64,000 bases of DNA, from positions 37,224,567-37,288,566 of the forward strand of contig OY821743.1 of NCBI GenBank assembly GCA_963682055.1. Reading direction: 5' to 3'. The first letter of the stretch is position 1, and each line of letters starts with the position of its first letter. The notes beneath the pieces were generated by a model, which saw nothing but the letters and a program-made list of their open reading frames with translations, searched no databases and was not told where the DNA came from. Origin of the DNA: Primula veris (lineage: Eukaryota > Streptophyta > Magnoliopsida > Ericales > Primulaceae). Positions 1-14,000 of this stretch are shown here, one piece after another. The translations under genes were made by a program, and so were the position numbers.

Positions 1-469
1 TTGTTTCTTTTAATTTCTTATTGGGTTGTTGAGTTGATATTTTTCTTTCTTTTAACAATGAGGTTATATATATATATGTCTGTGAAGTTGTAGTGTTACT
101 GCCGTTGGACGTGGTGATATATAGTATATACGATGCTGCTGGAAATGACACCAAATCAGAAGTCTTCTTCATACCACTTCGACCCCGTACGTTTATACGA
201 TATTTATCTTTTTTTCAATTCAGACATAAAAAACACTAATCGCTCTACTTAGAGATGCAGTGGCTGTGCGCCGGGCCAAGCCTGGGATCCAAGTTAATTA
301 CTGCTGGAATTTTTTGTTCAAATTTTGTCTATGTATTGATATAATCTAATTTAGACTGTTGGAATTTTAGAGTTGGATTATCTATATTTAACTAACTTTG
401 CTTGTTTCTTGATTGGCTTGTGTGGTGGTTGGGTGACATTTTTACATAAAGTCTTGTCGTGCACAAGTA
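1..469 (+). other. Upstream or 5' part of the DUF547 gene, exons unresolved
   Basis: This AT-rich stretch lies directly upstream of the first confident exon of the DUF547 gene. A short open stretch from an ATG at about 131 to a GTACGT donor near 188, and a GC-richer patch at 254-291 after a CTTAG acceptor, could be 5' exons. Neither joins the next exon in a phase I can prove. The leucine-zipper half of this family usually has more sequence upstream, so the real start is probably here or left of the window. Confidence 0.3.
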
Positions 470-2695
470 TTGAGAAACGAGATTGCGTGGATTGAGCTAG
501 AAATAATGCATTTGGAGCGACATCTCATTTCTCTCTACAAGAATGCTCATCAGCAACCACAAAAACAACATAAGAAACTGCATAGTAGAACACCTGATCT
601 GTGTATTTCTCTGAAATCATATGGTTCTGAAATAGGAAGTGGGGATGCTGCTGCTTCTTCCCTGCAAGCTTCACCAATGAATTTAAAGGTCAGTGGAGAA
701 CAACTGATACGGCTTCCCTACGTAGTTAAGGTAGGATTTCCTTTTTGTCGATTAACTTAATAATTTTGTTTATTTTTCAAGTAGCCTTGTACCTTTTCCT
801 GTTGTTCATGTCATAATTTTTAGTCAATTAATTCATTTATTTAAGTTAATGATGCATGATCAGGAAAAGAAGGATGTTGTTACCCGTAATCGTGTAAGTC
901 ACAGCCACAGCCTAGCGGATCACCTTAGCACTTCTTCTTCCCCTAATACTTCCATTCCTCCAGATCAGCTCTCCGAAGATATCGTAAAATGTATATCTAA
1001 CATTTATTACAAGCTTGCTAACCCAGTTTCCGATAAGCATACTCAAATAGGAATAGGAGCAGGGTCTTCCAATTCTTCTTCTTCTTCTTCTTCTTCTTAT
1101 TCCTCGTTCATATCTTCATCTTCGAGTAGACTTTATTCGGGATTTGTTTACAATGATGAAGATAAGTGGAGTCCTCGTTCCAAACCTAGGCGGCCCTATT
1201 GCGGAGCTGTACAAGTTTCGAACATATCAAGTGTGGATAATGATGATACTTTCCAATATGCTGCCAAGATGTTGGAGAAATTCAGGTACCCTGCTATTAT
1301 CGACCATTTTCCACTTAGCTTGTAATATTTATTTTCATAGCTTGTCACCTGTTCTGCAAGTCCTTTTGTAGGTCATTGGTTAAAAGCTTAGAAAAGGTCG
1401 ACCCTAGGAAGATGAATCGAGAGGAAAAGCTAGCCTTTTGGATCAACATCCACAATTCACTAGCTATGCATGTAAGCATAATTCAATTTTGAAAACAAAT
1501 TTCTTCTATCTTCTTCAAACAAATTTCAGTTTTCCAAAGAAAAATTAAACGTGCAATTGCAGGATGACATGCCACTTCCATGATTTGCTTAATTATACGA
1601 CTCTTTCAAATGAAGCCAGGGTTTAAAGTAATACTGAAAAGCATCTAACATGTTCATGCATAATTAAACTAAAATTTAAAATCTTTTTTAGTCGATTTCT
1701 CGAGGTTGCTCAGCTATAACATCTTATTGCAGGCCCATTTAGCGTACGGCACACGAGATCGTGTCAAAAGTAGTTCCTTTTTTAAGGTTAGAGCCTATAC
1801 TTCATGCCATCTCAAGTAAAGGTATGCATTCCGACATTGCGTAAACAGTGATTTTGAATTTTGATCCCCAGTGTGATCTTTCAGGCAACATACAACGTGG
1901 GTGGACATTGCATAAATGCCCATATCATCCAAAGCTCCATTTTAGGGATCCATTCACACTATTCATTGCCGGTACTAATACCTTTAAATATTATTAATTT
2001 TCTTTTCATGGAATTTGATATGTAGAATATATCCCGGTCTAAAGATGCTTGACAAGGTATATTGCATTATCAATTCCTATCGTTTGAAAACCCACGTAAA
2101 ATAATATTTGTACCCTCGCAGTGGTTGCAATTCCTTCTGTCACCACGAAATAAATTCAAGATGGAAAACATGAAACATATATACGCCATTGATTACCCAG
2201 AACCACTAGTTCATTTTGCACTTTGTTCAGGGGCATACTCGGACCCTGCGGTATATATTACTTGCTTCTTCAGCTGTTTACTTTGATTTATGATCCCATT
2301 CTTATTGTCATTCTAACTTTTTCAAAAACTCATGCTAACTTCGATTCGTTTGGTATATGTGGATATAGGTTCGAGTGTATAGAGCAAAGAATGTGTTTGA
2401 CGATCTGAACCTTGCCATGGAAGAGTTTGCATATGCCGGCATACATGTTCTTAACGAAACAAAATTAGTGTTGCCGAAAATATTCAGCTACTACGCCAAG
2501 GACATATCATTAGATGTTTCCGGGCTACTGAAAGTGGTTTACGAGTGTCTACCTGAGGAGGTAGAAGCTGTCACCAAGTGCTTAAATGATGGTAGTGCAC
2601 CACATGATAAGCGTATTCACTGGCTATCACAAAGTTCAACATTTAGATACCTAATTCACAGGCAACTAGCTCAACAGATAATAACTAGCTTATGA
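470..2695 (+). CDS. DUF547 protein with MIP1-type leucine-zipper N-terminus
   Basis: Seven exons join in frame with GT-AG introns: 470-730, 864-1285, 1372-1471, 1733-1786, 1885-1971, 2122-2250 and 2369-2695 (stop TGA). The first exon encodes an amphipathic leucine-rich helix (EIAWIELEIMHLERHLISLY), as in the MIP1 ternary-complex-factor zipper. The C-terminal five exons carry the DUF547 domain, with the hallmarks KLAFWINIHNSLAMHA, NAHIIQSSILG, a WLQFLLSP segment and HFALCSGAYSDP. Between them is a serine-rich linker encoded partly by a TCT/TTC microsatellite near 1070-1100. The function of plant DUF547 proteins is mostly unknown; the zipper suggests dimerisation or scaffolding. The true start is not resolved: the frame is open at 470 without ATG, so at least one 5' exon is missing. 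The gene converges on the YjbQ-type gene. I see no break in the seven exons. Confidence 0.88.
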
Positions 2696-3487
2696 GTTGT
2701 CTTTGCAGCATCCACTTAAGGACACGCATAATGGATTTGTCTCAGACATGAAACCTACAGTATAACCAAATTTTCCTGGATTAGTGTAATGATTTTGAAT
2801 TTATTTTGTTGCTTTTTTCGTATGGAAAACTCGTCATCCATAGTCACAGCCCACAAGCAGTCATTGAGATAAAAAAGGCTAAACAAGTTAATTTGCTTGT
2901 AATTTGTCAGTATCTCGTAGTAATATGGAAACGTCTCAGTCTCTCCTCCTCTTTCACCTTAGTAGAGCAGATGTCACAATAGGGATGCTAAGCCTGGGGT
3001 GCTATTTTCATAAACTAAACATAAAAAACAACCAATAAACCCGGTATACCCCGTCACTGTTTCATTTGAAACAGAAATGATAAAACCAAGATTACAGATT
3101 GCAACCAATGCTTGCTTCATTTATGATCTGAATTGCAACTAAATTTTGCATTTTGCATGCGTTAAATCTCATGATCCTAGTTATTTAGATAAAAAAAAAA
3201 CACTATAGTTCGCATGCTCTTGTGCCATTCTCTCCTATTATGTAAACAAAGGTCAATCACTAGTCACTACCAGAATTTGACCGTAATGCCCATGTCCTAA
3301 ATTTTAATAGAAGAAAAGAAGAGCAAAGCTGGATTCCTGTTAATAGTTTCAATGTGATTTTCAATACTCAAAACATAATCTACCATACTTTCCCCTCTTT
3401 CAAAAGCATTCACTGGAACACAACGAAACATTTGATTTTAAACATCAAAGCTTCTTACAATAAACTGAAGTCCCCTAGCCTAAACAA
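2696..3487. other. Intergenic, 3' ends of two convergent genes
   Basis: This is AT-rich DNA between the stop of the DUF547 gene and the stop of the YjbQ-type gene on the other strand. It should hold both 3' UTRs and poly(A) signals. No open frame, repeat or RNA gene was recognised. Confidence 0.6.
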
Positions 3488-6400
3488 TTAAATTCCATTG
3501 AGGGTGACGACAACTTTGCGTGGAGTAGCCAAGTCTCTGTGCTCGCATAACCATATCCCCTAAAAATGAAAAAAAGGAAAAAGCGAGGAAAAGATGATAG
3601 ATTGTGAAGAGATATTATCTATATAAAGGTAAAAAGAACTAAAAACATGGATAATCCGCAATTTCTGTTTAGTCATTTTATTCGCATTACATTTACACTG
3701 TTAAACGTCATTGTTGCTCATTTAGATATGCCAACTTGACCAAAATAGTTGTAGTGATTACCATTGGTTTTAGGACTGTCCGTAACATGCCAAGGGAATA
3801 TTAAGTAAGCAGCGAGAAGAGAAGAAATATTCTGTGACCAATTAGTATTAGGTTTGGCAGAATCCTGGTACTATGCTCATCATATTTTCGCAGCAACATG
3901 TTACACTAAGATTATTGTCTTTTTAAGAATATTTAGGTAAACTAACTAGGCATAAATTCAAAGTCAACCACGGATGGGCCAAGCATACTCAGAATTACTC
4001 AAAATGCCAAAAAATTAAAGCCCAATAAGCAGCACTTAAAAAACTTGGCACTATCTATAAGAAAACTTACACTACGATTCCTGGCTATTGTCAGTCATAC
4101 TAGGAAATAGGAATAAATCTAGACACCATGCAGTTAAACTTTTTAAGATAAAAGGCCATAACAGGATACACCACATTTGAAATATAAACCAAAAAAGGAA
4201 TGTACTATTAACGAGAATAATTATATGCCCGCCTGCAAAAAATTGTGTTTTCCAGGGAATATAAAGAACAAACACTCTGGAAAGATTTTCAAAATTAAAA
4301 AAAACACTCTGGAACCTTAATACTGGTGATCCATAACTTTTTTTAGTCCCAAAAGCAAAAGTACATGTAGCCTTTTTATGTGGAATATTCTCGATGCTTA
4401 TCGCAATAAACAAACACAATTCTTTCTTACCTGCCAAGTCCCCATGTTAAGCCGACCCTCTGAGATTGGGATCCTGTCATTGTAAGGAGAAACTTAATTT
4501 CATGTGAAACTTCAACACAAAAGCTGTACAAATAAAAGAGAATGTATTCATACGTGAGTGAGCAGCCAAACATTGATGATTTGATGTGCGCTGGCATGTC
4601 ATCAGGACCTACAAAAGAATGAAAACAGACCTATAAGTTACATGTGTGGTAAAGTACACATTTTGACTGTTAAATGTGAACATACTCTGTATGGTTAAGG
4701 GGAAAAAAACACTCTGTATGGTTAAGGGGAAAAAACACTCTGTATGGTTTGGCTGAAACAATAATCCAGAAATGAATGTCGTTCTTTTGCATTCAAAGTG
4801 AGAGTATGAGGCTTCAATAGGAGTTGGAACTAATGACTAAAAGAATGCACTTGAGTTATGACTTTTAAAAAGGGAAAACAACTGGTTGATTCTTCAACGT
4901 ACCAGCTCGGTATTGTAAAAACGTTCAGGGCCCAAACTATGAACTTGATGTTGCCTGTGAGGCTAATTGAATTTTGAAACTAGATACTTACAGAGTCCAG
5001 CTAAAAGAAAAACAACAGACGAAGGTAACAAATTGTTAAAACACAATATACTGACTCACCTTCCAAAGTGTGTTGCCATGGAGCAGATGGTCCCTGGAAA
5101 CAAGTCATTTAAGTACTGTAAGTAGTTAAAGAAGAAAAAGAGTGGTGAAAATGCAACTGTGTGTGTGTTGTGTAAGTATTTCCCAAATTTCTTGAGTTTT
5201 TTTTTTCCTCCTAGGAATAAGGGGGGACAGAATGATGATAAAAGCAAGCAAAAAAAAAAAACACAAAGTGAGAGTAAAAAGTAGTAGTAGAGTGTAACAA
5301 CACACACACCTCAGGAACGATTCTGTTAAGAAAGGTTTCAGTGTCGTGTCGAACATCAGAGTCGTAGTTTTCGTTGATAGTCAGGGAAGCACTTGTATGT
5401 TGCACTGTTATCAAACAACAACCATTCTCGTTTATTTGGAAATACAAATCAGAAGAAGGAATGGAATTTAAGAGAAGAAAAGAAAAGATTTAAGTTGACT
5501 ACCAAATGTGAGACATTGGAAAACAAACAAGAGGATAGAGAGTTAACTTGAGTAACGAACTGAAATATGAATTGACCATTTTTATAAAACTAAATGGGCA
5601 ATTAAATGTGGGGGAAGAAAAGAGTAGAGTTGGGAGTTGGGAGTTGGGAATTGGGATGGTGGTGGTAAAACAATAGAGGTAATTGAGTTTGATACTACTA
5701 CAAGTAGACTCCCTATGATCTTTTTTTTTTATTATTTTAAAATAAAATAAGCAATGTTTAAGACTAGTGAGTGAGTAATAAGTAAATAACTAGAAATGTA
5801 GAAAGAAAGGTAGGGAAGAGATGGAAGGACGTTTTTGAAAAGTATTGAAATAATGTAAGTTGAGAAGAAAAGAGTAATAAATGAAAGGGAAGTGGGGTGT
5901 TCTTATTATTATTATTACTTACAGAAGAAATGAGCAAGGCCGCAATTGAATTGAGAGAGCTCTTTCCCAATCTCCTTCACTATCTGTCATTTGTCATTTG
6001 TCATTCCCATTACCATTACCATTACCATAGCAAAAGTAGTAAGTACTTAATTATCAGGGCCGGGCCGGCCCAGCCTTACGGGGCTGCAAGTAAGGCTGCC
6101 GAAATGAGCATCCCCACCTTTTAGGCCAATTTTTTAGGCTAGTGAAAATATAATTAGGTAGAAATACTTTAGTTTGCCAATATTTACACGTTAAAAATCA
6201 TTGCGCAAGTGGCTCAGTGTTGCTAATTAATACTAATGATGTGGGGGGGGGGGGGGGGCTAGGTTTGAATCATTGATTTCATTAACAGAATGTATATGTT
6301 ACTACAGGCCATGTAGTGTTTCACTAGGTTGTTTATCTAATAAATGCGTGTGTAATGTTATTCAAGAATTGCAATATTACGGTTAACTACATTAAAGTTG

Positions 6401-7040
6401 AACATAATTTGCTGACTCCGCTTAATGGTATGGGTTAAGGGTGGTAATTAGTAATGGGAGTAAAAAAGAGAGAGAGGGAGTAGAAATAGAATAATAATAA
6501 TAAGAGAGTAGTAATTAAAATGAAATCCTCCAAAAACAAGTAATAGTGTAGTGGTAAAGAGTATAATAATAGAGAGAGGGAAGGGAGTAAATAAATTATT
6601 AAGATGATAAAGAGTAGTGAATATACAACAACAACATAGTAATTAGTACTAATTAGAGAGAGAGAGAGAGAGATGCATACGATGGGGGTGATGAGGTGGC
6701 ATCCTCTGTTGTGCGGAGCCAGGGTTATAGTCTTCTGTATCCATTTATTATTATTATTATTATTATTATCACCACCGGAACTCGCCATTGATTTCGAAGA
6801 AGAAGAATCTTTAGCCAAATAGAATGAGGAGGAGGAGGAGGACGAGCTTTTGTTGTTGATCATACTAATCTTATTATTATTATTATTATTGCACCTTAGA
6901 CTTAGTAGTAGTATTGGTTGGTGGAGGAGACCACTACCACTATTTCTATTTCTATTTCTATTTCTATTTCTATTGCTATCACTGGTAGAAAAATAAGGAT
7001 TTATGCCACCACTGCTCATCATCATCATTATCATCATCAT
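3488..7040 (-). CDS. YjbQ/UPF0047 family protein (secondary thiamine-phosphate synthase-like)
   Basis: Seven exons read on the minus strand join in frame: 7040-6681, 5983-5923, 5404-5310, 5093-5060, 4608-4554, 4473-4431 and 3559-3488 (stop TAA). The core is a complete YjbQ domain of about 140 residues: [66 protein letters not shown] and the terminal VVVTLNGI. Bacterial YjbQ has a weak thiamine-phosphate synthase activity; the plant role is not settled. Conserved His residues in QHTSAS, PAHIKSS and LCEHRD are intact. The start is uncertain. ATG at 6788 (MASSGG) gives a protein of the usual compact size. ATG at 7040 adds 84 residues rich in Ser, Asn and Arg-Asn repeats, which could be an organelle transit peptide or translated microsatellite. 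I favour 6788 for the core protein and leave the longer form open. Confidence 0.88.
6242..6258. repeat. Poly-G homopolymer tract
   Basis: A run of about 17 G residues lies in intron 1 of the YjbQ-type gene. Similar G or C runs occur at about 15455-15466 (SKI3 intron) and 7123-7132. They are slippage-prone and their exact length may be a sequencing artefact. Confidence 0.7.
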
Positions 7041-8014
7041 CTCCTTTTCTTTATTTACTTTTTATTCATTCACTGCCCTTTTGCTTTCCTTAAACTAATA
7101 CTAATAATTTACTATAACATCCCCCCCCCCCCCTCTTCCTTCATACTCCTTATCTTTCATTACTTCAAAACCAACCCATAACATTATACACTATGTTATT
7201 TTACTCTACTTTTATTGCTTTTTTAATTATATACACCCCCCAACAACTATCCTCATTTTCCTTACAAAACTTAAATATAGTTTCTCTTATTATTATTAAC
7301 ATACCTTCCTATTTCAAAATTTACGCCTAACAGTCTCTCTCTTTAACAAAAATTAAAGAAAAAAGTTACCACTTCCATGTAAATAAATGGGTATGAATTC
7401 TTTAGAAGAGATCAAATTGTAAGATTTTTATACAGCAAATTTATTTATTAATATAAATCCAAAGATGTATCATTATGTCGTTTTTGTGAACAAAATGACT
7501 TATTGGACTGTTCAGTGTAATTCTTTTTCCCTTCTAGTATAATAACTCGTCTATTTTATAAATATTTTCGAATAACTTTTGATTTCTTTATAAATATTTT
7601 AGTTTTACATTTTTAAAAATTATTATTATTTTTGTTTTAAAAACAAATTAAGTAATTTCTTTTTAATTATTTCACTTTTGAAGGGAAAAAATGGTCAACT
7701 TGGTATCGTTGAAAAGATTACGAAATCTTGTGGAGAAATTGATAAAAGTTAAAGCTTTGGAACTAACTAGATAAAATACCATACCCGAGGGTTTTTTTAT
7801 TATTTTATATTTGACTTGTTTTCTTCTTCTATATTATATACTTCTTATTATGTGGTTCTCCTACTCTGATCAACTCTACTTTTAATATAATACTACTAAT
7901 AAAGAAATTTGGTACAATACACTAGATCGAAAATATGATAGTTTAATATACCAACTTAACATATATTTTCTCCACAAACAAAATCATTTCTCTTCTATTT
8001 CTTCTACAACTACT
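7041..8014. other. Intergenic: YjbQ-type gene 5' region and SKI3 3' region
   Basis: A pyrimidine-rich 5' leader of the minus-strand YjbQ-type gene lies next to 7041, with a C run at 7123. The rest is AT-rich DNA up to the SKI3 stop codon. The YjbQ promoter must lie here, but I cannot assign a specific TATA box among the many AT-rich stretches. Confidence 0.5.
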
Positions 8015-11000
8015 TCAACGAGGGTCATCACCCAGAAACTTGTGAAGCACTGTCCAGTATCTGAAACAAGCAGGGTTCAAATGGATTGCTCGAAGTATCC
8101 AGCTTTGAGGAGTTTGGGAATATTCTACACTCGATAACGCTCCCCCCCTTCCATAATCATGAATGGATGACTGAAGTGATAGCAGATGCATTTGCATATA
8201 TAGCTCCGCAGGCCTCATCTCTGCACCATGAAAAACAAACATATATATATATATATGATTTGGAAACAGTTAATTACAAGAAACCCAAAACACAAACATA
8301 TCATCAAACATCATAAAATAGGATCTAAAACTGTTCAAGTTAAGACACAAATATGGATACGATCCATGGCCAACCCCATCAAAATCCTGAGTTAAGAGAT
8401 ACTTTTTTCATATCTTATTTTTCCAAAATGCTGATTAGCAGTAACTATAACGCCTTGAAAAAAACTATATAAACATACGTAAAATCTTATTTTAGCCTCT
8501 TACTAAGACCCTTTTGTCAACGTGGTTGGTATTAATCTTCAAAAATATACTTAAACCAAATGTCAGACACGTACATATACAGGCTAATAAATAAACTGAA
8601 ACATAAATCGGACCTGGTGGCCAAGAAAACCATTCAAGCCGAAGGTTATTTTCCCATTTTTCTTTAAAGCCCAGGCTTCCTTCTGCTTGGCCAAGCAATA
8701 GGGATACAATGGGTAAGGAGTTCAAAGAGATACTTGTTGCCTTCTTCAAACTTCTTATGGCAAGAGATAAAAAATGAGAATCATTAAGCTCCCTAGCTAG
8801 CTCCATACAAATGGCACCTGTTCCATTGAAACCAGTTATACACGATAAATTATAAAAAATAACAGAGGAAAATCAGAAAAAGGGAGTAACAAGGCAAAAA
8901 TTGAGGGTAACACACAAGTAAACATACAACCACCCTTTTGTAACCTTTATTTAGTTCATAAACACCCAATGTTCAAGGTTCAAGCATGAGCATAACAAAG
9001 AGAATCTCATATAATTGCAGGGCTACTTTCCAATAACCGCAATCCAGTGCTTAATGCATAGTACAATACATTGCCCGACATGAGTAGGGGTTAGGAGCAC
9101 GATCGCCCTGGGGGCCATCGGCATAAGGGGTACCAGCCTTTTGTTTTGTTATATCAATAAACTGAAATGAAAATTAAATAAAAAACAACCAACTTGTTTG
9201 GAAAAAGGAGAGATGGAGTTTTGAAGGAACTTTAAGGAGCTAAGCTCAGGATAAGGTGATGAGTTCGATGGGATCTAGAATTGGCCGAATTTTCATTCTT
9301 CGGGACATTAAATTTAAAAGAAGAGAGAAACAGGACGTAGAAAGGAATGACTTGAGTGACTCACATAAATGGGTCATGGTTAGAGGTGTCAAAAAGACCC
9401 AAGAACCGAAAACCGCACCGTAAATACCCAAAAACCGCAAGAACCGACCCGTCACGGAACCGCTTTTGAGTCTACCCAACCCGACCCCGCTGGTTCTTTG
9501 GGCGGGTATGGTTCTCAAGTCTATACCGTGGACTCGACCCGTAGACCCGACCCGCATATCCAAATTATAGAACCGTAAAATATACCCTTATTTTAAAAAT
9601 ATATATACATATTATGTATGTTTAACGAAATTTGGATAAATGCATGAGAAATAACACAAGAATAACTCATACAATGGTGAGTGAAGAAAGATTAAACGTT
9701 TTTGAATATGTGCGAAGACACGGTTGGAGATTTAACATTGAACAATAATTTTTATGATGTTTTTATATATGTTTTGTTTTTCATTACTTACGCTTCTTTA
9801 CTTTTTTTCTTCTGTCTTATGAGGTTTTATCCCTATATTTTTATATATTTATCATTAATAATATAAAAATAGTTGTTAATCTTTGTTGTGATTCCAAGTT
9901 TTTCGATTTATTTTTAATTCAGTCTTATCTTTCTTAATAATTTAGGGAAATCATTAATAATAAAATGGGTGATTAAGAAAATGAAAAATAGAACCAATAG
10001 TTTGCAATGTTTAAGTGACTGTAATTTTTACGTGATTCGGTAATAAATCAAACACATTGTTGAACAATATGAAGCAAAAAAATTGATAGTATCTCATTAC
10101 TTTATTTATTTTTAACAAGTAAGTTAAGAAATAACTTGGAAAAATATATTCATTATCAATATGTAAAAATACTATTTAGAAAAGAACATCTACAAAACTA
10201 GAATAAATTTTACGAATTTTGGGTATTTTGGGTAAATACCCGCACCGAGAACCGTTATACTCATTACAAATACAGGTATGGGTCGGGTAAAATAAGTAAA
10301 AAAAGTTATATAGACCCGACCCGACCAGACCCGTAGATAATGAGAGAACCGCTAAAACCGTTGGGTCGGGTCGGGTCAGACCGGGTCGGGTAAAATTGAC
10401 ACCCCTAGTCATGGTTTACTGGAATTTGATTATAATCGAAACATTTTCAATTATTGGACAAACTACAGAGAAGTCTTCAACCTTTAAAAGAGTGACACTT
10501 TATTTTAAAAGATATTTTTCACATGTGAAAATCCTGAAGTGTTAAAATAAGATGATGGAAAGAAAAAAAATCCGCTTCTTCACCGTGGCAAAAGACCTTT
10601 AAGTCCAAAATGAGATTAAGTATGTCAGTAGCTCAGAAAATGACATCTATAAGTGTTTGAAATGAACATATAAGTACCACAGATTTAAAATGAGACTAAA
10701 GAAACCAATTATCTCTATTCCATTATCAATTTAGTAGACTTGCTACAAACTCGTAAGAATCAATTAACCTCAACTACTCATACTTACCGTAAATTTGTAT
10801 TCATAATAATATCTTAAAGTTATTCCGGAGAATAACATAAATCCAACTTGCAAGCCATTCCGGTTAAATCTTTCAGAACACATTATTTATAAATGTTTAA
10901 GAAAACTATTGCATGAAATGGACTTCTCTATTTCTCGTAACTTACGAATCATAGTAAGTATAGTAGTGTGTGTATACTGCTTTTTCCTAAATTAAATGAC

Positions 11001-14000
11001 ATGCTTTTTCCTGTTTTTCTTCTGAGTTTTTTCTTTACCAGAAAACTAAATAAAACAAACAAAATGAAGACTTGCATCAAAAGACGGAGGAAAAAGCAAC
11101 AGCATTTTCAATATATGTCTCATCAACAGTCTTCTTACTATCTCTTTTTCTCTACATTTTTCTTGAACAAGAAAAATTAGAGAGAAGAGGGGAGGTTGGT
11201 TTAGAAACAAACCCGATATCGGGGCACCCTTCCCATAAAGTTAGAAAACATGAGATAACAAGCAAACTACATTCTTTAACTATCAGACAGACAGTTGAAA
11301 AATACCGTGTTATCTGTCATTTTAGAGTGAGTACGTACCGTGACATGCAAAGACACAATTTTCTGTTCCAGCAAAAGAGCATGATTGTGCAAGTAACTTT
11401 TCCGCCAAAAGGGGATTCTTGGTCCAACTAGACAGACCATGCACCAAACTAAAAACACCCTTCCATATATTCAACGAATTCTTCAGCTCTTTTGAGCAAT
11501 TGTTGAAGCACAGTTGCGAGAGATTTAAATCACTCTGAAGGTCATATTTAGATTCTATAACTTGAAGGCACACCCATGGAATTGGATAATCAGTTTTCAG
11601 CTCCAAGCATCTCATATAATTTTCTTGTAGATTCTCATAATTCCTTTCTGCAGCATAAGCACGGCATAGTTGCAAATGTGCAAAAAAGAGATAACCATCA
11701 GGAAGCAAAAGCTCTGACGCTTTGTTTGCATGTTTGATACAGCCATCGAGGTCTCCACGTTGCAAACTTATCTCCGAAGCACAAAGTAGAAGATGAAATG
11801 TTTGAAATTGAAGGGACTTATTGTTCACTGATTTCATATCATTGGAGAGAACCACATTGAGTAGCCTCCAAATTAGATCGTTAAGATGTTGAGGAAATCT
11901 TTCTTCACGGGCCTTTTGTAGGTAACTGATCACAAGTAAGTATTTCGCATTATAGTTCCATGGTTCTTCATGTATCAACCTGCAACCAGATTCGGATACT
12001 TTAGTAGGAGACTAAAAATTAAAATTACCAAAATCCACAATTAGTTTATGTATGAAAAAAGAGAGAAAAGGCAATGCAAAGGAAGACGAAGTTCTAGTGC
12101 AGTACTTTTCTAGAAGTTTGATAGGTCTTGCCTTCAGAAGGAATTGACAATCACATGTCTTAAAAGCAATTTTCTCCACATTTGGCATGTTAAAACAGGC
12201 AACCATGGAAGCACCAAGGATCTCATAAGTTGATTTTAAACCTTCTTCTTTCAAACATCTAGAAGGTGGGATAATGCTCGACCATCTAATTGCAATTTGC
12301 GACTCTTTCCATTCTTTACTTGACAGCTGGAGATACCCAAGTAGGTTCCTGATAAAAAAGATGTTCTTTTAGAAATACAAATCAAAACAAAGTAAATGTC
12401 GAAGAATTATACTCTATCCAAATCAACTCCTTTCTCCTGAATATCAAATCAAGTAAGGGCAAAAGGCTGGGCAGTGCATAAAAATTGGGCGACAATGACA
12501 ACAAAAGACATTTTGTTACAGCACATGTAGAAAAGTTTCTCAAAAGGATGTGATGAAAAAGGGTTAATTACAGCTTTGTACACTAATCCAACCTAACAAA
12601 ATTCCTATCAGTACACTAACCTAACACTTTTTTCGCTTTTGTACACAAGATAGAAATTAGTGAAAGAATGGGGACCAAAATAAGTTTGGTACACTAAGTA
12701 ACAGGAGAGCGTATAAAATCGAAAGTTGAAGTGGGTTGGTGTACAAAAACACCTGTTATGTGGAAATATTTAGTTAACCAACCTACATTTTTTTTTTCCA
12801 ATTTGGTTCACTAAGTGAACTAAGTAAATTTTTTGGAAGGTTTGGGTACAAAATCAAAAAATGGGAAAGATTACGTGTACAAAACTGCAAGTAACCTGAT
12901 TGAAAATTAAAAAAAAGAAGATAATATCAAAAAGAAGAAGAGTAAAATTTGAGGCGAAGGATGGCAAAACGCCTAAAAGGTTCCTTGAAAAAATCTGATC
13001 ACAAAGGATAGTAAAAAAGAAAAGGATGACTAAAAACTCTTTAACTTAAACATGCATATCAACCAAAATTAACCCCACAAAAATCACCTACCTTATCAAC
13101 TCACTGTTAGGGTACATGTGGACAACTTTGCTTAGATGTTTCACTCCGCTTTGAATCCCCAGGCAACCTTCAGATCCTTGTTTGATCTGTGGACCAAAAG
13201 GCATATTAATTTCCCATTTCACAATCTGCATTCCAAAAGTTGCTAGAATAGAATGAATGGTAAGTAGCCGTTAATGTCTATCTGCTTAAATCGTTACACT
13301 TACAATTTTACTTAGTGCTATCAAAAAATGCATTGCGGTGATTTCTTCATGAGACACAACAAAACGGCGACTACTAGAGACCAATATTTCCAACTGATTA
13401 CGTGTATCTAGAGCATTAATGGCGGATACTACGAAACTGACTTTGGAACTCTGAACAAATTTCTCCGGTATTTCCGAGATTCTCGAAATAGCTGATTGCA
13501 ATCCACAAATGCTGTACAACAATTTGAATATTAAACTGACACAGCTCTCTTTAGCTGGCCGCCCTTCGATTGATGATGCTCTCAAAACGAGATCATTTGC
13601 AACGGTAAGAACCTGGTCATTCTTGCCAAGCTGCCATAATGAAAAAGCATAGATCTGCAAACCCTCCATATCAAGCAAACCTATCAACAACAAAATCCAG
13701 GTCGCATTAGAACAGTATATATATATGGGAAATGTTATATGGACACCATGAAAAACACCCAAATAGACACTTTTTTGTAAAAACGCTCCAAATCAAGATT
13801 TGGTTAATGCAAATCTTCATGGTTTCACGACGGGAACACAAATATGCGTCTTGTTTTTTTTTCGAGATGTATAATGACATGTTTTCGAAATTATGGTAAA
13901 ATTTAAAAATTCAAAACATGTCATTATATATCTCAGAAAAAAAAAAACAAGGCACATATTTGTGTTCCCGTCGTGAAATCGTGAAGATTTGCATTAATCA

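Noticed and set aside
4660..4750. Short tandem duplication ACTCTGTATGGTTAAGGGGA
   Set aside because: Only two units plus a partial third in an intron of the YjbQ-type gene; ordinary slippage.
9246..10412. Minus-strand frames of 105 and 78 codons
   Set aside because: They lie in or across the ends of the hAT element and translate its GACCCG-rich subterminal repeats.
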